NCBI RefSeq assembly: GCF_000690055.1
Contig: NZ_JJNZ01000065.1
Coordinates: forward strand, 1 to 64,000
Direction: 5' to 3'
Length of the DNA: 64,000 nucleotides
Origin: Pseudoalteromonas fuliginea
GTDB lineage: Bacteria; Pseudomonadota; Gammaproteobacteria; Enterobacterales; Alteromonadaceae
Below the pieces are notes generated by a model. The model was not told the DNA's origin. It did not search any database and saw only the letters and a list, made by a program, of their open reading frames with translations. How positions within the stretch are numbered: the stretch's first letter is position 1; each line of letters begins with the position of its first letter. Shown here piece after piece: positions 24,300 through 34,175 of this stretch. The position numbers were made by a program, and so were the translations under genes.

Positions 24300-26519
24300 C
24301 TACTTTTTGGTATGAATAAAGGCACCATTCCAATCCTTTGCGAGTGCTTGTAAATCAGTATTTTGAATTCGTTTGATAAAAACACCGTACACATGCGAAC
24401 TAAACAGTGTAGTACTTTGTAATTCAGTAAATAAACTTAGTGCTTGCGGCCAATCTTTATTATAAAAATGGGTCATGGCGATAAATGATTTTTTTATTTC
24501 AGCGAATTGTTTTGTATCTAATTTATTTGTGAAGCCAATGGGCTCAAATAGCTGCGTTGCGGTCGTTTTTCCAACGACCTGCACTTTATCTATCAAGCGA
24601 AACGTTATATGTGGACATGCATTCATTGTTTCTTCAGCTACTAGAATAGCTACGCCGTAAAACTTGGTCAAGTTTTCAATTCTTGCACCTAAATTAACTG
24701 TATCACCTAGTACGGTATAAGCTTTACGATAAACGGATCCCATATCGCCCACATTCATATCACCGGTACTTAAGCCTATACCAATTTTGACCGCAGGTAG
24801 TTTTTGTTCGGCAAATAATTTATTAATGAGAGTCAGTCCGTTAATCATAGCCATTGCTGCTTCAACGCCGTTTTGTGCATGGTTTTCATCTTTTAATGGA
24901 GCATTCCAAAACGCCATCACCATATCACCAACGTATTTATCGATAGTCCCGTTATGATCAAATATTATTTGCGTTATTGAAGTAAGGTATTGGTTTAAGT
25001 ACTCGCTTAATTGATGCGCAGTCATGTTTTCAGATAATGAGGTGAAACTGCGAATATCAGCAAATAATACTGTCATGTTTCTTTTTTCACTGCTTTGAGA
25101 TAGCTCATTGCCTTGTTTTATAAGTTGTTCAATACGCGCAGGGGGGACATATTGATTGAACATAGATTTAATTTTTCGGCTGTGGTGCATCTCGGCGATA
25201 GAGCCAACAATAATGTAATAACCAGCTAATAATATTATGAGTAAGAGTGGCATTAATAATGGCAAACTAATTTTTTGTACTGACCATAAATACACGTTAA
25301 ATGATATAACAGCTACCGTAATAGTTAACGAAAGAAAAATAATAAATCGGGCACTTCTGCCGTGGCTAAAAAGTGATAAAACGACACCCGTTAGCGCAAT
25401 AATAAATAGGCTCGCACCTAAAGACCAGTTGGGCTTGGCTGGCAGTATCTCTGGGTGCATCAGTCCTTCAAATATATTGGCATGCACTTCAACACCAGGA
25501 TATTGCATACCAACTGGGGTTGACCTTAGGTCAGCTAAGCCCACAGCTGAAGTACCAATAAAGGCAACTGTTCCTTCTAGTTCATCAGAGCCAACTCTTT
25601 GCATCAGCACATCGGTTGCTGAATAATAAGGGAAGCTATGTGCTCGGCCTTTATAGGGAATGAGTATTTGGCCGTGCTCATCTGTCTGAATCCATTTATC
25701 TTGAAACTTAATTCCTTCAAACAAAGTAATACCATCTAAAATATTTGAGCGCGTTTCAATTTTATTAGCAAGGACATACAGTCGAGCCACTTCAAGTGCT
25801 AAAGAGGGATAAAGTTTATCACCGACCCGATTAATAAGAGCGGCTCTGCGGATAAAGCCATCGTTGTCGCTATGCGCATTTATAAAACCAATACCAGCAG
25901 CGGCATTTTGTAATTGTGGGATATTTACAATAGCCCCCGAAAACTCACTTATTTGTGAGTTCGCATGTTCAGCATTTTGCCATAAAACGCTGCTTTTTTT
26001 GGGGGGACTGTGGGCTGCAAGTTGGTCATCGGTTAGTAAAAACCCAAGGGCGGTATCATTTTTAGCAAGTGCGTTAGCAAACTTGGTATCGGCGTCTACT
26101 TGCTGTTTAATTTTGGCAAGTGGTAAGCTATATTGCTTTGATAAGTTAGGTATTTCAGAAATGATTTGTGTAACTGGATTTACTTCAGGCTCGGCAAAAA
26201 ATATATCAAAAGCGATAACAATAACACCTGCATCGGTGAGTTTTGTTACAAGATCAGCTATTTTCGATCTACTCCAAGGAAATCGACCTTGCTCTCGCAT
26301 ACTTTTTTCATCAATATCGATAATAACTACTGATTCGTCGATATGTCTAGGTGTTGCAGGTGTTGTTAATAAGAGCCGAGAATCATAAATGATGCCTTCC
26401 ACACGATTAACTAATTTGGCTAATGTTCCTGTAGCAAATAACTCTATTGATGCAATAAATAAAGTTATAACGGCACCAATAAAAAAATGCCTGGAAATTA
26501 TAGGCTTTAAAGATCTAAT
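24300..26519 (-). CDS. CHASE2-domain class III adenylate/guanylate cyclase, apparent ATT start
   Basis: Membrane receptor cyclase: an extracytoplasmic CHASE2 sensor (about residues 40-340; VVIIDIDEKSMREQGRFPWSRS, VIAFDIFFAEPE, VAFIGTSAVGLADLR), three membrane helices (about 365-440), and a class III catalytic domain (MTVLFADIRSFTSLSE with metal-binding D, KYVGDMVMAFWNAP with the second D, TVLGDTVNLGARIENL). Adenylate cyclase is likelier than guanylate from the K and DT substrate-pocket pattern. The first conventional start is GTG 26402, but the same frame upstream encodes a hydrophobic helix (SRHFFIGAVITLFIASIELF) that CHASE2 receptors need. The only start fitting the AAGGA at 26529-26533 is ATT at 26519. 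The frame is closed by TAA six nucleotides before that ATT. It lies 20 nt after the hydrolase gene. Confidence 0.85.
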   Translation of the reverse strand: MRSLKPIISRHFFIGAVITLFIASIELFATGTLAKLVNRVEGIIYDSRLLLTTPATPRHIDESVVIIDIDEKSMREQGRFPWSRSKIADLVTKLTDAGVIVIAFDIFFAEPEVNPVTQIISEIPNLSKQYSLPLAKIKQQVDADTKFANALAKNDTALGFLLTDDQLAAHSPPKKSSVLWQNAEHANSQISEFSGAIVNIPQLQNAAAGIGFINAHSDNDGFIRRAALINRVGDKLYPSLALEVARLYVLANKIETRSNILDGITLFEGIKFQDKWIQTDEHGQILIPYKGRAHSFPYYSATDVLMQRVGSDELEGTVAFIGTSAVGLADLRSTPVGMQYPGVEVHANIFEGLMHPEILPAKPNWSLGASLFIIALTGVVLSLFSHGRSARFIIFLSLTITVAVISFNVYLWSVQKISLPLLMPLLLIILLAGYYIIVGSIAEMHHSRKIKSMFNQYVPPARIEQLIKQGNELSQSSEKRNMTVLFADIRSFTSLSENMTAHQLSEYLNQYLTSITQIIFDHNGTIDKYVGDMVMAFWNAPLKDENHAQNGVEAAMAMINGLTLINKLFAEQKLPAVKIGIGLSTGDMNVGDMGSVYRKAYTVLGDTVNLGARIENLTKFYGVAILVAEETMNACPHITFRLIDKVQVVGKTTATQLFEPIGFTNKLDTKQFAEIKKSFIAMTHFYNKDWPQALSLFTELQSTTLFSSHVYGVFIKRIQNTDLQALAKDWNGAFIHTKK

Positions 26520-26539
26520 GGGCGTTTATCCTTGATAGA

Positions 26540-27373
26540 TTAAAAATCAAAAACTCGTCCTTCTCGGCCGCATTCTATCAGTAACTTGTCACCGTATTTA
26601 GCTTGCAATGAGTTTTCTATTGCTAGAAGTTCATCATCGCTTCTTGCAGGGTCGTGGCTGATAATAACAATGTTTTTGATGTTCGCCTTTACGGCGAGAT
26701 CGGCAACTTGATTAATCGTGCTGTGTCCCCAACCATGCTTAAGTGGTAAGTCGATATCTATAAATTGTGCGTCATGGATCAGTAAATCAGCGCCTTTAAT
26801 AAAGTTAATCCACTCGTTGATATCGGTTCTTAGATCTTCTGGGGGGTTTAATTCATTATCAGTAACATACGCTACTTTCTTGCCGTCAGCGTTAATACAA
26901 TACGCAGTACCGCCATCGGGGTGATTAAGCGGCGCAGTCGAAATTGAAAAACTATTAAGGCTAAATGTTTTTTTAGCCGACAATGTCGTATTTAGCGTAA
27001 TATTTGCAGGTAACTCTTGGTATTTAACCGGAAATTGAGAGCCACTCATTTGTTTTAGTATGGCATCTTTACTTTCTTCGTCATCTACATTTCCAGCCAC
27101 TATTGTTATATTTTGGTTAGATTGATAAATAGGGGTGAAAAAGGGGAAACCCTGAATATGATCCCAATGATTATGTGTCAGTAATATAGCGATAGGTTCC
27201 GCTTTTACCACTAAACGTTTACCTAGTTCAACAATACCTGTACCTGAGTCTAAAATAAGGGATTTGCCATTTTTCTGCTCTATATATACGCAAGATGTGT
27301 TACCACCAAAAATGTGCGTATGTTTTCCTGTTGAGGGCATTGAGCCCCTAACACCAAAAAGTTCAACTCTCAT
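26540..27373 (-). CDS. Metallo-beta-lactamase-fold hydrolase
   Basis: The 277-residue protein has the MBL metal-binding motif HNHWDH (H67, H69, D71, H72 in LLTHNHWDHIQG). Further metal ligands are DNEL, LIHDAQF, GHSTINQVADLA and the late SHDPARSDDEL. The N-terminus VELFGVRGSMP is typical of the PhnP/cyclic-phosphodiesterase-like and RNase Z-like branch of the superfamily. No signal peptide is seen, so it acts in the cytoplasm. It starts 3 nt after the giant lipoprotein gene and 20 nt before the cyclase. A phosphodiesterase acting on a cyclic nucleotide is an attractive idea, but the substrate cannot be read from sequence. Confidence 0.85.
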   Translation of the reverse strand: MRVELFGVRGSMPSTGKHTHIFGGNTSCVYIEQKNGKSLILDSGTGIVELGKRLVVKAEPIAILLTHNHWDHIQGFPFFTPIYQSNQNITIVAGNVDDEESKDAILKQMSGSQFPVKYQELPANITLNTTLSAKKTFSLNSFSISTAPLNHPDGGTAYCINADGKKVAYVTDNELNPPEDLRTDINEWINFIKGADLLIHDAQFIDIDLPLKHGWGHSTINQVADLAVKANIKNIVIISHDPARSDDELLAIENSLQAKYGDKLLIECGREGRVFDF

Positions 27374-27376
27374 AAA

Positions 27377-30300
27377 TTAAGGTGTAACTCCATCAACATA
27401 AAAATTGAACTTAGATGCACTTATATTATTAGAAGTGCCGTTATTACAGGTGCTGCTAACAATAACTTGGGTATCACTTTGTAAAATCATTGATGTAAAT
27501 ACTTGTTCATTTGCACATTGCTCGGCCTTGTAAAAACCAACACCGTTGTGGCCAAATGTGCCATCTAATACACCATTACTTAAAATGCGCGCTAACACAC
27601 CTTTATTATTACCCATACCACTTAGTACAATGTTACCCATGCTATCAAGCGCGGCATCTTTTACCTTAGTGTCACCGGTTTGCGTTAGTATGTACTGGCC
27701 AGCTCCACCTTCAGCAAAACTAGTCTCTTTTATTCCTGCTGATGATAATTTAACAATGACAGCTTGGTTTGGCGTATTCGTTTCATTACCAATTAAATAC
27801 AGATTATTTAAGGTATCAGCAAATATTTTAACTATTCTATCGTGGTTATCTAAACTAATTACAGAGTCTATATAGCTAAATTCGCGTTCACCATCAACAC
27901 TTAGCTTTACTGCTAATAGCTGAGAATCAGAACCCGAAACAACTTTTCCGCCAATAAAAATTTTATCGCTATTATCAATGTAAACAGTTTTATAGGATTG
28001 GAAAGCGGTTCCAATAATTTTACCATTGTTACCAAAGTCGCTCTCCAGTGAGCCTTCTGGCGTTAACTTCATAACAAATGAGCTCGGTGTATCTGCCACT
28101 GTTAACGAGCCTACGGCAATAATATCGTTATCGCTATCCAGTGCTGCGTCAGTTAGATTGAGCTTCTGCGTCGTTACGGCTGTAGTGGCGTAAATCCCTT
28201 CTGTTGCAAAGTCTGTATCAAAATAACCATTTTGATCTACTCTTGCTACAAAACCTTCTTCATTATTTTCAGTTTTACGCGAACCCGCGATAATAAGTTT
28301 GCCATCATTTTGCTCAATTAACGCAAAATTAGATGTACTTAAGTCGATTGCAATTTGCCTGTGCCCACTTTCACTAAAGCTAGTGTCTAACAGCCCGGCT
28401 ACGGTCAGGCGCGTTAATACTAGTTTAATTACGGAGCCTTGCTGAGCTGTTGATGCGATAATATATTTACCAGCATGGGTGCCATGGCTAAGCTGTATCA
28501 CCTGCTTTGATTGATCATTAGAGTCAGTCCCTAAGTTGCTCAATGTAAGGTAACCAGATCCTGCTAAGCCAGTAAACAATGCCGCGTGATTGTCTATTGC
28601 TACAATAAATGGCTGACTACTTGAATCATCGCTGATGCCTGATACCCAAAGCGTATCGTTTAAATCTATTGTTGCAGCATTAGCTATTTGTTTACCGTTA
28701 ATATCCGAAATAATATTAATGCCGTAGGTGTCATCAAGTGCCCCATCGGTTGCTAAAATACGCGTAGAAAACAGCTTTTCAGTCTCACCTTTCCCCGTTG
28801 TGCCCGATAAAGTAATTTGATTATTTATAGGTTCATATTTTACGCCAGTAATTTCAGCACCACCGTTGCCAGCACCTGTATTACCATCAATGTCATAAAC
28901 GGCAATACCATGATTACCTATACTCGTTACCAAATCGCCTTTTTTATCAATAGCGAGAACAACAGCTTCTTTTTCACCTGAATGGCGAGTGGTATATCCG
29001 CCAACAAAGGCGGTAAAATCAGCTGTATTTAAACCGCCAAGTGCAAAGAGTTCATCGTCGGTGTTATTCCCAGATAAATCGATGCTAAGTGCATTATAAT
29101 CATTAAAATTACCGTTATTTTCACCATCTGAAATAAGGTAACGGATTAATGCATCTTTATCACCGTTTGCACTGGTAACACTCCCCACAACCATAAGATC
29201 AGAACCATTAAAGTTTTTAATGGCAAATGCTTCATCATCGCGTTGTTGACCACTTACATCTTTAATTTTAGGGCTAGACGCTTCGTAAGCTAATGTCGAA
29301 ATGTCATATTTTATCCATAAACTATCATCGTCATTACCATTAAACTGTTTACCAACAGCTTGAATTTTATTGTCGCTAAATTCAAGATCATTAATAACCA
29401 GCGTACTTGCCATTTTGGTACAGTGAATACCTGAATTATTGTCACCTGAGGTGTTGCTTATCACGCCTGTAACGCTCATTTTTAATAAACATGCTTCGGT
29501 GTTGGTACCATCAAAACTAGAAAAGGCGATAAACAAGTCACCGCCACCTGAAATTATGGCCGTTGCTTTTTCATCGTGCCCTAAATCCAGTATTTTTATG
29601 CCATCTTCATCGAACGCATTATTGGCCGCACCATTATTAGTATATGAAGCAATGACAATATCTTGGTCTGTGTTTTGACTAAACCCAACAAAATAAAGAT
29701 TATTATTTAACTCAATACTGTCGTTAAATTCACCGTTTGAAAAAACACTAGACAGCTCTAACTCACCAGTCACAGGGCGTCCAAAAGTTTCATTTTCGAC
29801 AGGTATGAGGTAGTCGTCAGCATTAATTACATTAACAGTAATATTAATAGAAGTTGTTTCATTAGGAGTACCATCGTCGGTAACTGCTACTGTTATCAAA
29901 TGCTGAGTCGCATTTTCATAATTAAAAGGGCTCGGGCCGCTTGCTGTTAATAGGCCAGAGCTGCTGTTAATGTTAAACAAACCTATGTCGCCACTGACCA
30001 GTGTGTAGCTTAAATTTTCGTTTTCAATGTCGCTGGCAACAATGGTGCCGACAACGTCACCGTCTGTCGAATTTTCACTAACACTAAATGTTTGATTTGA
30101 TGCAGTAGGTGCATCGTTTACAGCTGTGATTGTAATCGACAAATTTGCCGAGGCAGTGCCTTGGTTTCCATCACTTACAGAATATAAAACGGCTGCCACG
30201 CCATTACTATTTACAGCGGGTGTATATTGCAGTTGATTGCCAATAATTAATACCGATCCTAAGTCGGCGGTCGCTGAGGTAATTGTTAAGGTATCTCCGT

Positions 30301-32971
30301 CAATATCGGTGTCATTGGCGAGCACATTAATTAATAGCGGGGCGGCATCTTCGGCCATTGTTGCTGTATCAGCATTTGCAATGGGCGCATCGTTTACAGC
30401 TGTGATTGTAATCGACAAATTTGCCGAGGCAGTGCCTTGGTTTTCATCACTTACAGAATATAAAACGGTTGCTGCGCCATAACTATTTATAGCAGGTGTA
30501 TATTGAAGTTGATTACCAATAATTAATACCGACCCTAAGTCAGTAGCTGCAGAGGTGATTGTTAAGGTATCTCCGTCAATATCGGTGTCATTGGCGAGCA
30601 CATTAATTAGTAGTGGGGCGGCATCTTCGGCCATTGTTGCTGTATCTGCGTTTGCAATAGGCGCATCGTTTACTGGGATAACCGTGATAGTTACTGTTGC
30701 GGTTGTATCATTAGCATTGGTGCTTTCTAAGGTGTTTCCATCAGTAATACTATAAGTTAGCGTTATATCACCATTAAAATTGACTGGTGGTGTAAATTCT
30801 ATTTTTTTATCGATAATAACAGCTTGGCCAATCGTGTTTTCAATACGAGATATACTAATTACATCGCCATCTAAGTCGTTATCGTTAGCCAGTACATCAA
30901 GTAACGTCGCTGGACTATCTTCATTTAGTGTAAAGGTATCATTATTTGCACTTGGCAAAGTATTCACACCACTTTTACTTAATATTACTTGAGCACTCGC
31001 CGCAAGGCCTTGTTCATTTGAAACTAAATAAGTAAAGCTATCAACACCTACAAAATTTTGATTCGGTTGATAAGTAAAAGAGCCATCAGTATTAAGATTA
31101 AGCTCGCCATTTTTTACAGCCACAACCGGTACGGTATTAACATAAAGATCACCGCTTTCAATATTAATGTCATTAACTAGCAGGCCGCTTTCAACGTTAA
31201 CTTCAAGCAACTTATTCGGTCTGAATAAATACTCATCATTTTGGGCAATCGGATTATCAGCTTCACTATTAATTGTTAACGTTACGCTGGCTTGAGCTGT
31301 AGCACCTTGAGAGTCAATTATTTGATATTGAAACTGATCTACACCAAAAAAATTAGCATCGGGTATATAAGTAAAGCTACCATCAGTTGCAAGTAATAAT
31401 TGGCCATGAACAGGCGCAACAATAAAGTTTTCATCAACAAAAAAGTTGTCATTATTAGGATCTGTATCATTTTTAAGTAAACCAGCAATAGCTTCAACAA
31501 CTAATGTACTGTCTTCACTTAAACTATAACTATCGTTAGTCGCAATCGGTGGCATATTTTCAGCTACGCCGATGATAACTACATTGGCAATAGCTTGCTC
31601 ACCTTGACTATCAACAATACGATATTGAAAGCTATCCTCCCCGCGCATATCTACTTCACCAAGGTATTCAAAGCTACCATCTGCGCGTAAAGTCAAACGT
31701 CCTTTTTCTGGTTCAGTGATAGGTGAGGTATCAACCGTTAAGCTATCTAAATCAATATCACTATCATTGGCAAGTAAGCCAGGTGATGCAATATTCAAAT
31801 TACCATCAAGTGGAATGCTATAGCTGTTATCAAGTGCAATAGGTGCATCATTTATCGGATTAACAACAATTTCAACAACAGCGATGTCTGTCATATCAAG
31901 CTCATTAACCACTTGATAGCTAAAAGCATCTTCACCATTAAAATTGGCCGTTGGCGTGTAATTAAACTCACCAGACTCATTTATATTTAACGTACCGTGC
32001 TGTGGTTGCACTAGCGCATCTAAATTTATGCGCAATTCACCCATATATTGATCGGTATCATTAGCAACTACATTGCCTTGTAGGCTTTCATCTTCATTAA
32101 TTTGAAATTGATCGGGTTGCGCATTCGGGGCAAAATTTAGTTCTCCACCAATAGGGGCTATATTTATTGCTTCAGCAAAACCACTTTCGCCACTGCCATC
32201 AATGCCAGTGATCAGTATTTGATAGCTTTTATCAACAAGCGATCCATCAAAGCTAAAAGCTGAATTGGATAAGCTTAGAAATTGTTGCCCATTTTCGAGC
32301 GTATTAATATTTTCAGGAGTCACACCAGCTTGAGTTGCTAAATAAACGTTATAGCGATTGAGGTCTGAATTGGCTTGCCATGAAAGATCAATACTTTGAT
32401 CATTACGCTGCGCCGTAACGCCTTCAATTTGATGGGGTTGCCAGCTAAATGTAGTCGCGTCAGCAAGTACTTGGTTATTTAAATTATCGGTTATCCATAT
32501 TTCTAAACGAAGATCGCCCGCTTTTTCACCATAAAAATAAGGGTTAAAGCCGATAATTGATTGTTCAAAGCTTAAGCCACATAGTTCAGAACAAAGTGCG
32601 ATGCTTTTATCTACACTTGGTAATACCAAGCTTACTGTAGCAATACCATCGGGATCTGAAACCGCAAGTGAAAACGTTACATTACCTTGCACAACTTCAT
32701 TTTTTTGCGCAAATATAATATCAGCCTGTGAATTAGCAACTACATCGCTAACAAATGCTCTACTTGACGTCGAAACACCTGAAACTTTAAATTTGGTCGA
32801 TTGATTACTAGCAGTAACTCCCGTTAAGTTGAGGTTACTTGAAATAGGCTGAGGTGTTGCTTCGTTACTCGAACTTGGTGAAGCTTCTGGTGCAGTGGTG
32901 TCTTCTGAGCCACCACAGGCGCTTAATATAAACGCCATGGCACCAAGCAAAAATATATTTTTTGCTATCAT
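27377..32971 (-). CDS. Giant surface lipoprotein with cadherin-like repeats and a delta-60-type propeller region
   Basis: A 1864-residue lipoprotein: signal peptide with lipobox LSAC (C19) followed by GGSEDTT. Residues about 180-275 resemble fibronectin type III (SIDLSWQANSDLNRYNVYL). From about 280 to 1090 there are eight or nine Ig/cadherin-like repeats of the VCBS/Big type, each with NDAPIA or similar, DEDS, and NDTDIDGD calcium-binding-like motifs. From 1090 to the end runs a long series of LDTSFSESG / DGKLIIAGS / FDTDFATEGI units, the DUF5122 delta-60 repeats expected to form beta-propellers. An extracellular adhesion or scaffold role is likely; no enzyme motif was seen. The gene sits between fecR-type and MBL genes in one operon. 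Confidence 0.85.
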   Translation of the reverse strand: MIAKNIFLLGAMAFILSACGGSEDTTAPEASPSSSNEATPQPISSNLNLTGVTASNQSTKFKVSGVSTSSRAFVSDVVANSQADIIFAQKNEVVQGNVTFSLAVSDPDGIATVSLVLPSVDKSIALCSELCGLSFEQSIIGFNPYFYGEKAGDLRLEIWITDNLNNQVLADATTFSWQPHQIEGVTAQRNDQSIDLSWQANSDLNRYNVYLATQAGVTPENINTLENGQQFLSLSNSAFSFDGSLVDKSYQILITGIDGSGESGFAEAINIAPIGGELNFAPNAQPDQFQINEDESLQGNVVANDTDQYMGELRINLDALVQPQHGTLNINESGEFNYTPTANFNGEDAFSYQVVNELDMTDIAVVEIVVNPINDAPIALDNSYSIPLDGNLNIASPGLLANDSDIDLDSLTVDTSPITEPEKGRLTLRADGSFEYLGEVDMRGEDSFQYRIVDSQGEQAIANVVIIGVAENMPPIATNDSYSLSEDSTLVVEAIAGLLKNDTDPNNDNFFVDENFIVAPVHGQLLLATDGSFTYIPDANFFGVDQFQYQIIDSQGATAQASVTLTINSEADNPIAQNDEYLFRPNKLLEVNVESGLLVNDINIESGDLYVNTVPVVAVKNGELNLNTDGSFTYQPNQNFVGVDSFTYLVSNEQGLAASAQVILSKSGVNTLPSANNDTFTLNEDSPATLLDVLANDNDLDGDVISISRIENTIGQAVIIDKKIEFTPPVNFNGDITLTYSITDGNTLESTNANDTTATVTITVIPVNDAPIANADTATMAEDAAPLLINVLANDTDIDGDTLTITSAATDLGSVLIIGNQLQYTPAINSYGAATVLYSVSDENQGTASANLSITITAVNDAPIANADTATMAEDAAPLLINVLANDTDIDGDTLTITSATADLGSVLIIGNQLQYTPAVNSNGVAAVLYSVSDGNQGTASANLSITITAVNDAPTASNQTFSVSENSTDGDVVGTIVASDIENENLSYTLVSGDIGLFNINSSSGLLTASGPSPFNYENATQHLITVAVTDDGTPNETTSINITVNVINADDYLIPVENETFGRPVTGELELSSVFSNGEFNDSIELNNNLYFVGFSQNTDQDIVIASYTNNGAANNAFDEDGIKILDLGHDEKATAIISGGGDLFIAFSSFDGTNTEACLLKMSVTGVISNTSGDNNSGIHCTKMASTLVINDLEFSDNKIQAVGKQFNGNDDDSLWIKYDISTLAYEASSPKIKDVSGQQRDDEAFAIKNFNGSDLMVVGSVTSANGDKDALIRYLISDGENNGNFNDYNALSIDLSGNNTDDELFALGGLNTADFTAFVGGYTTRHSGEKEAVVLAIDKKGDLVTSIGNHGIAVYDIDGNTGAGNGGAEITGVKYEPINNQITLSGTTGKGETEKLFSTRILATDGALDDTYGINIISDINGKQIANAATIDLNDTLWVSGISDDSSSQPFIVAIDNHAALFTGLAGSGYLTLSNLGTDSNDQSKQVIQLSHGTHAGKYIIASTAQQGSVIKLVLTRLTVAGLLDTSFSESGHRQIAIDLSTSNFALIEQNDGKLIIAGSRKTENNEEGFVARVDQNGYFDTDFATEGIYATTAVTTQKLNLTDAALDSDNDIIAVGSLTVADTPSSFVMKLTPEGSLESDFGNNGKIIGTAFQSYKTVYIDNSDKIFIGGKVVSGSDSQLLAVKLSVDGEREFSYIDSVISLDNHDRIVKIFADTLNNLYLIGNETNTPNQAVIVKLSSAGIKETSFAEGGAGQYILTQTGDTKVKDAALDSMGNIVLSGMGNNKGVLARILSNGVLDGTFGHNGVGFYKAEQCANEQVFTSMILQSDTQVIVSSTCNNGTSNNISASKFNFYVDGVTP
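30111..30662 (-). repeat. Two near-identical 276-bp tandem coding repeats
   Basis: The DNA at 30111-30386 and 30387-30662 is almost the same at nucleotide level, with a third partial boundary at 30663. Each copy encodes 92 residues of one cadherin-like domain (residues about 770-953 of the giant lipoprotein). Such recent duplication marks a region where copy number can expand or contract by recombination. Confidence 0.88.
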
Positions 32972-33011
32972 TTTAAATACTCCATAATAAAAAGCGCTGT
33001 GTCCAATGTGT

Positions 33012-34163
33012 TTATGGTTCTAACCTAAAGGAGCCATTAGCATTTACATTAGGGTTATTTATTTCATTGAGATTAAAATTGCCGGTAATCGTATCTAAAC
33101 CATTCAAAAAAATCGCCTCAATATCGCCAGCCGCTTTGTTATTACCATGAGATGCAAAGGTAACAGCTAAATCAAGTTTACTTATATCTATTAAGCCGCT
33201 GTAAGCTGCATACCAATTACCACCAGTATCGCTAAAGCTAATTTCACCCTCGGGCACCGTACCATTATCAAAATCAACCGCCATGGTCATTGTAAAGTCA
33301 GTCACTGCACCTAAACTAGAATTCACTCCAAAGCTTGTCGCTTGATAGTTAAAAACGCCTTGGCGTTGTGCTATTTGATCAACCAAAGATGCATCACTAA
33401 CCGTTTGATATTGTTGTTCAGAATAAACATCAGCAATAATAACTGTCTCTGAATCAAAGTTACTTTCTACTACAATCTCAGTAACAGGATCGGGCGAGGC
33501 AGTAGCCGTTTGTTGTTCACTTTCTTCATCCTCACTTTCACTTGGGCTATCGATACTTGTTATATTTTGATCAAAAACGCGCGACGCACTAATACTTGTG
33601 AATACTTCACCAGAAGACGTTACTTGCGCAAAGGAAAACGCTTCATCGCTGCCTAAAGAAACAACTTGCTGGTTTTCGAGTGTTAAATCTATTGCGCCGT
33701 CCCAAACAGCTAAAAACACATCGCCTTCAACCAACTGAACTTCAAAATGTGTACCGCGAATACCAATAGATCCAACAGGGGTTTTTACACTATAAGAGCC
33801 ACCATTTTTTTTAATCACTCCCGAAATCGAACGCAAACCACCTTTAAGTAATTCAATTGACGCAGAGCCTTGTTGGGTATTACTATCAAACTCATAATTA
33901 GCAATATTGAGCACCGAATTCTCTTTTAGCGCAATCAAGCCACCGTCAGACATTGAAAACTGTGCCTTACTTTTTTCACCAGTAGTTATGCGATCTACAC
34001 CAAATACAGTGTCTCTGCGTTTTAATTGTCTTTGCTGTTCGGAGTTAGCATCTAGAGCTAAAACAGTACCTCGGGCAAGAATCGTTTTACCAGCAGGATT
34101 GGCGGCTTGTGCATTAAAACTCACACAAAGTAAGGTTGTTATCACAGGGAGTAAAAGTTTCAT
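33012..34163 (-). CDS. FecR-domain periplasmic protein
   Basis: The 383-residue protein has a Sec signal peptide (MKLLLPVITTLLCVSFNAQA) and then a FecR domain (about residues 30-165): GVDRITTGEKSKAQFSMSDGGLIALKENS, LLKGGLRSISG, YSVKTPVGSIGIRGTHFEV. The C-terminal half is acidic and unassigned. FecR domains usually sense or bind at the periplasmic side; there is no neighbouring ECF sigma factor, so this is not a classic FecIR pair. It lies 12 nt after the TPR/barrel gene and 40 nt before the giant lipoprotein gene. FecR domains occur in operons with CHASE2 receptors elsewhere, which fits here. Confidence 0.88.
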   Translation of the reverse strand: MKLLLPVITTLLCVSFNAQAANPAGKTILARGTVLALDANSEQQRQLKRRDTVFGVDRITTGEKSKAQFSMSDGGLIALKENSVLNIANYEFDSNTQQGSASIELLKGGLRSISGVIKKNGGSYSVKTPVGSIGIRGTHFEVQLVEGDVFLAVWDGAIDLTLENQQVVSLGSDEAFSFAQVTSSGEVFTSISASRVFDQNITSIDSPSESEDEESEQQTATASPDPVTEIVVESNFDSETVIIADVYSEQQYQTVSDASLVDQIAQRQGVFNYQATSFGVNSSLGAVTDFTMTMAVDFDNGTVPEGEISFSDTGGNWYAAYSGLIDISKLDLAVTFASHGNNKAAGDIEAIFLNGLDTITGNFNLNEINNPNVNANGSFRLEP

Positions 34164-34175
34164 AAGTACCTTAAA

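Noticed and set aside
33012..34163. Classic FecI/FecR iron-signalling pair
   Set aside because: No ECF sigma factor or TonB-dependent receptor is adjacent; the FecR-domain protein is Sec-secreted and embedded in a different operon.
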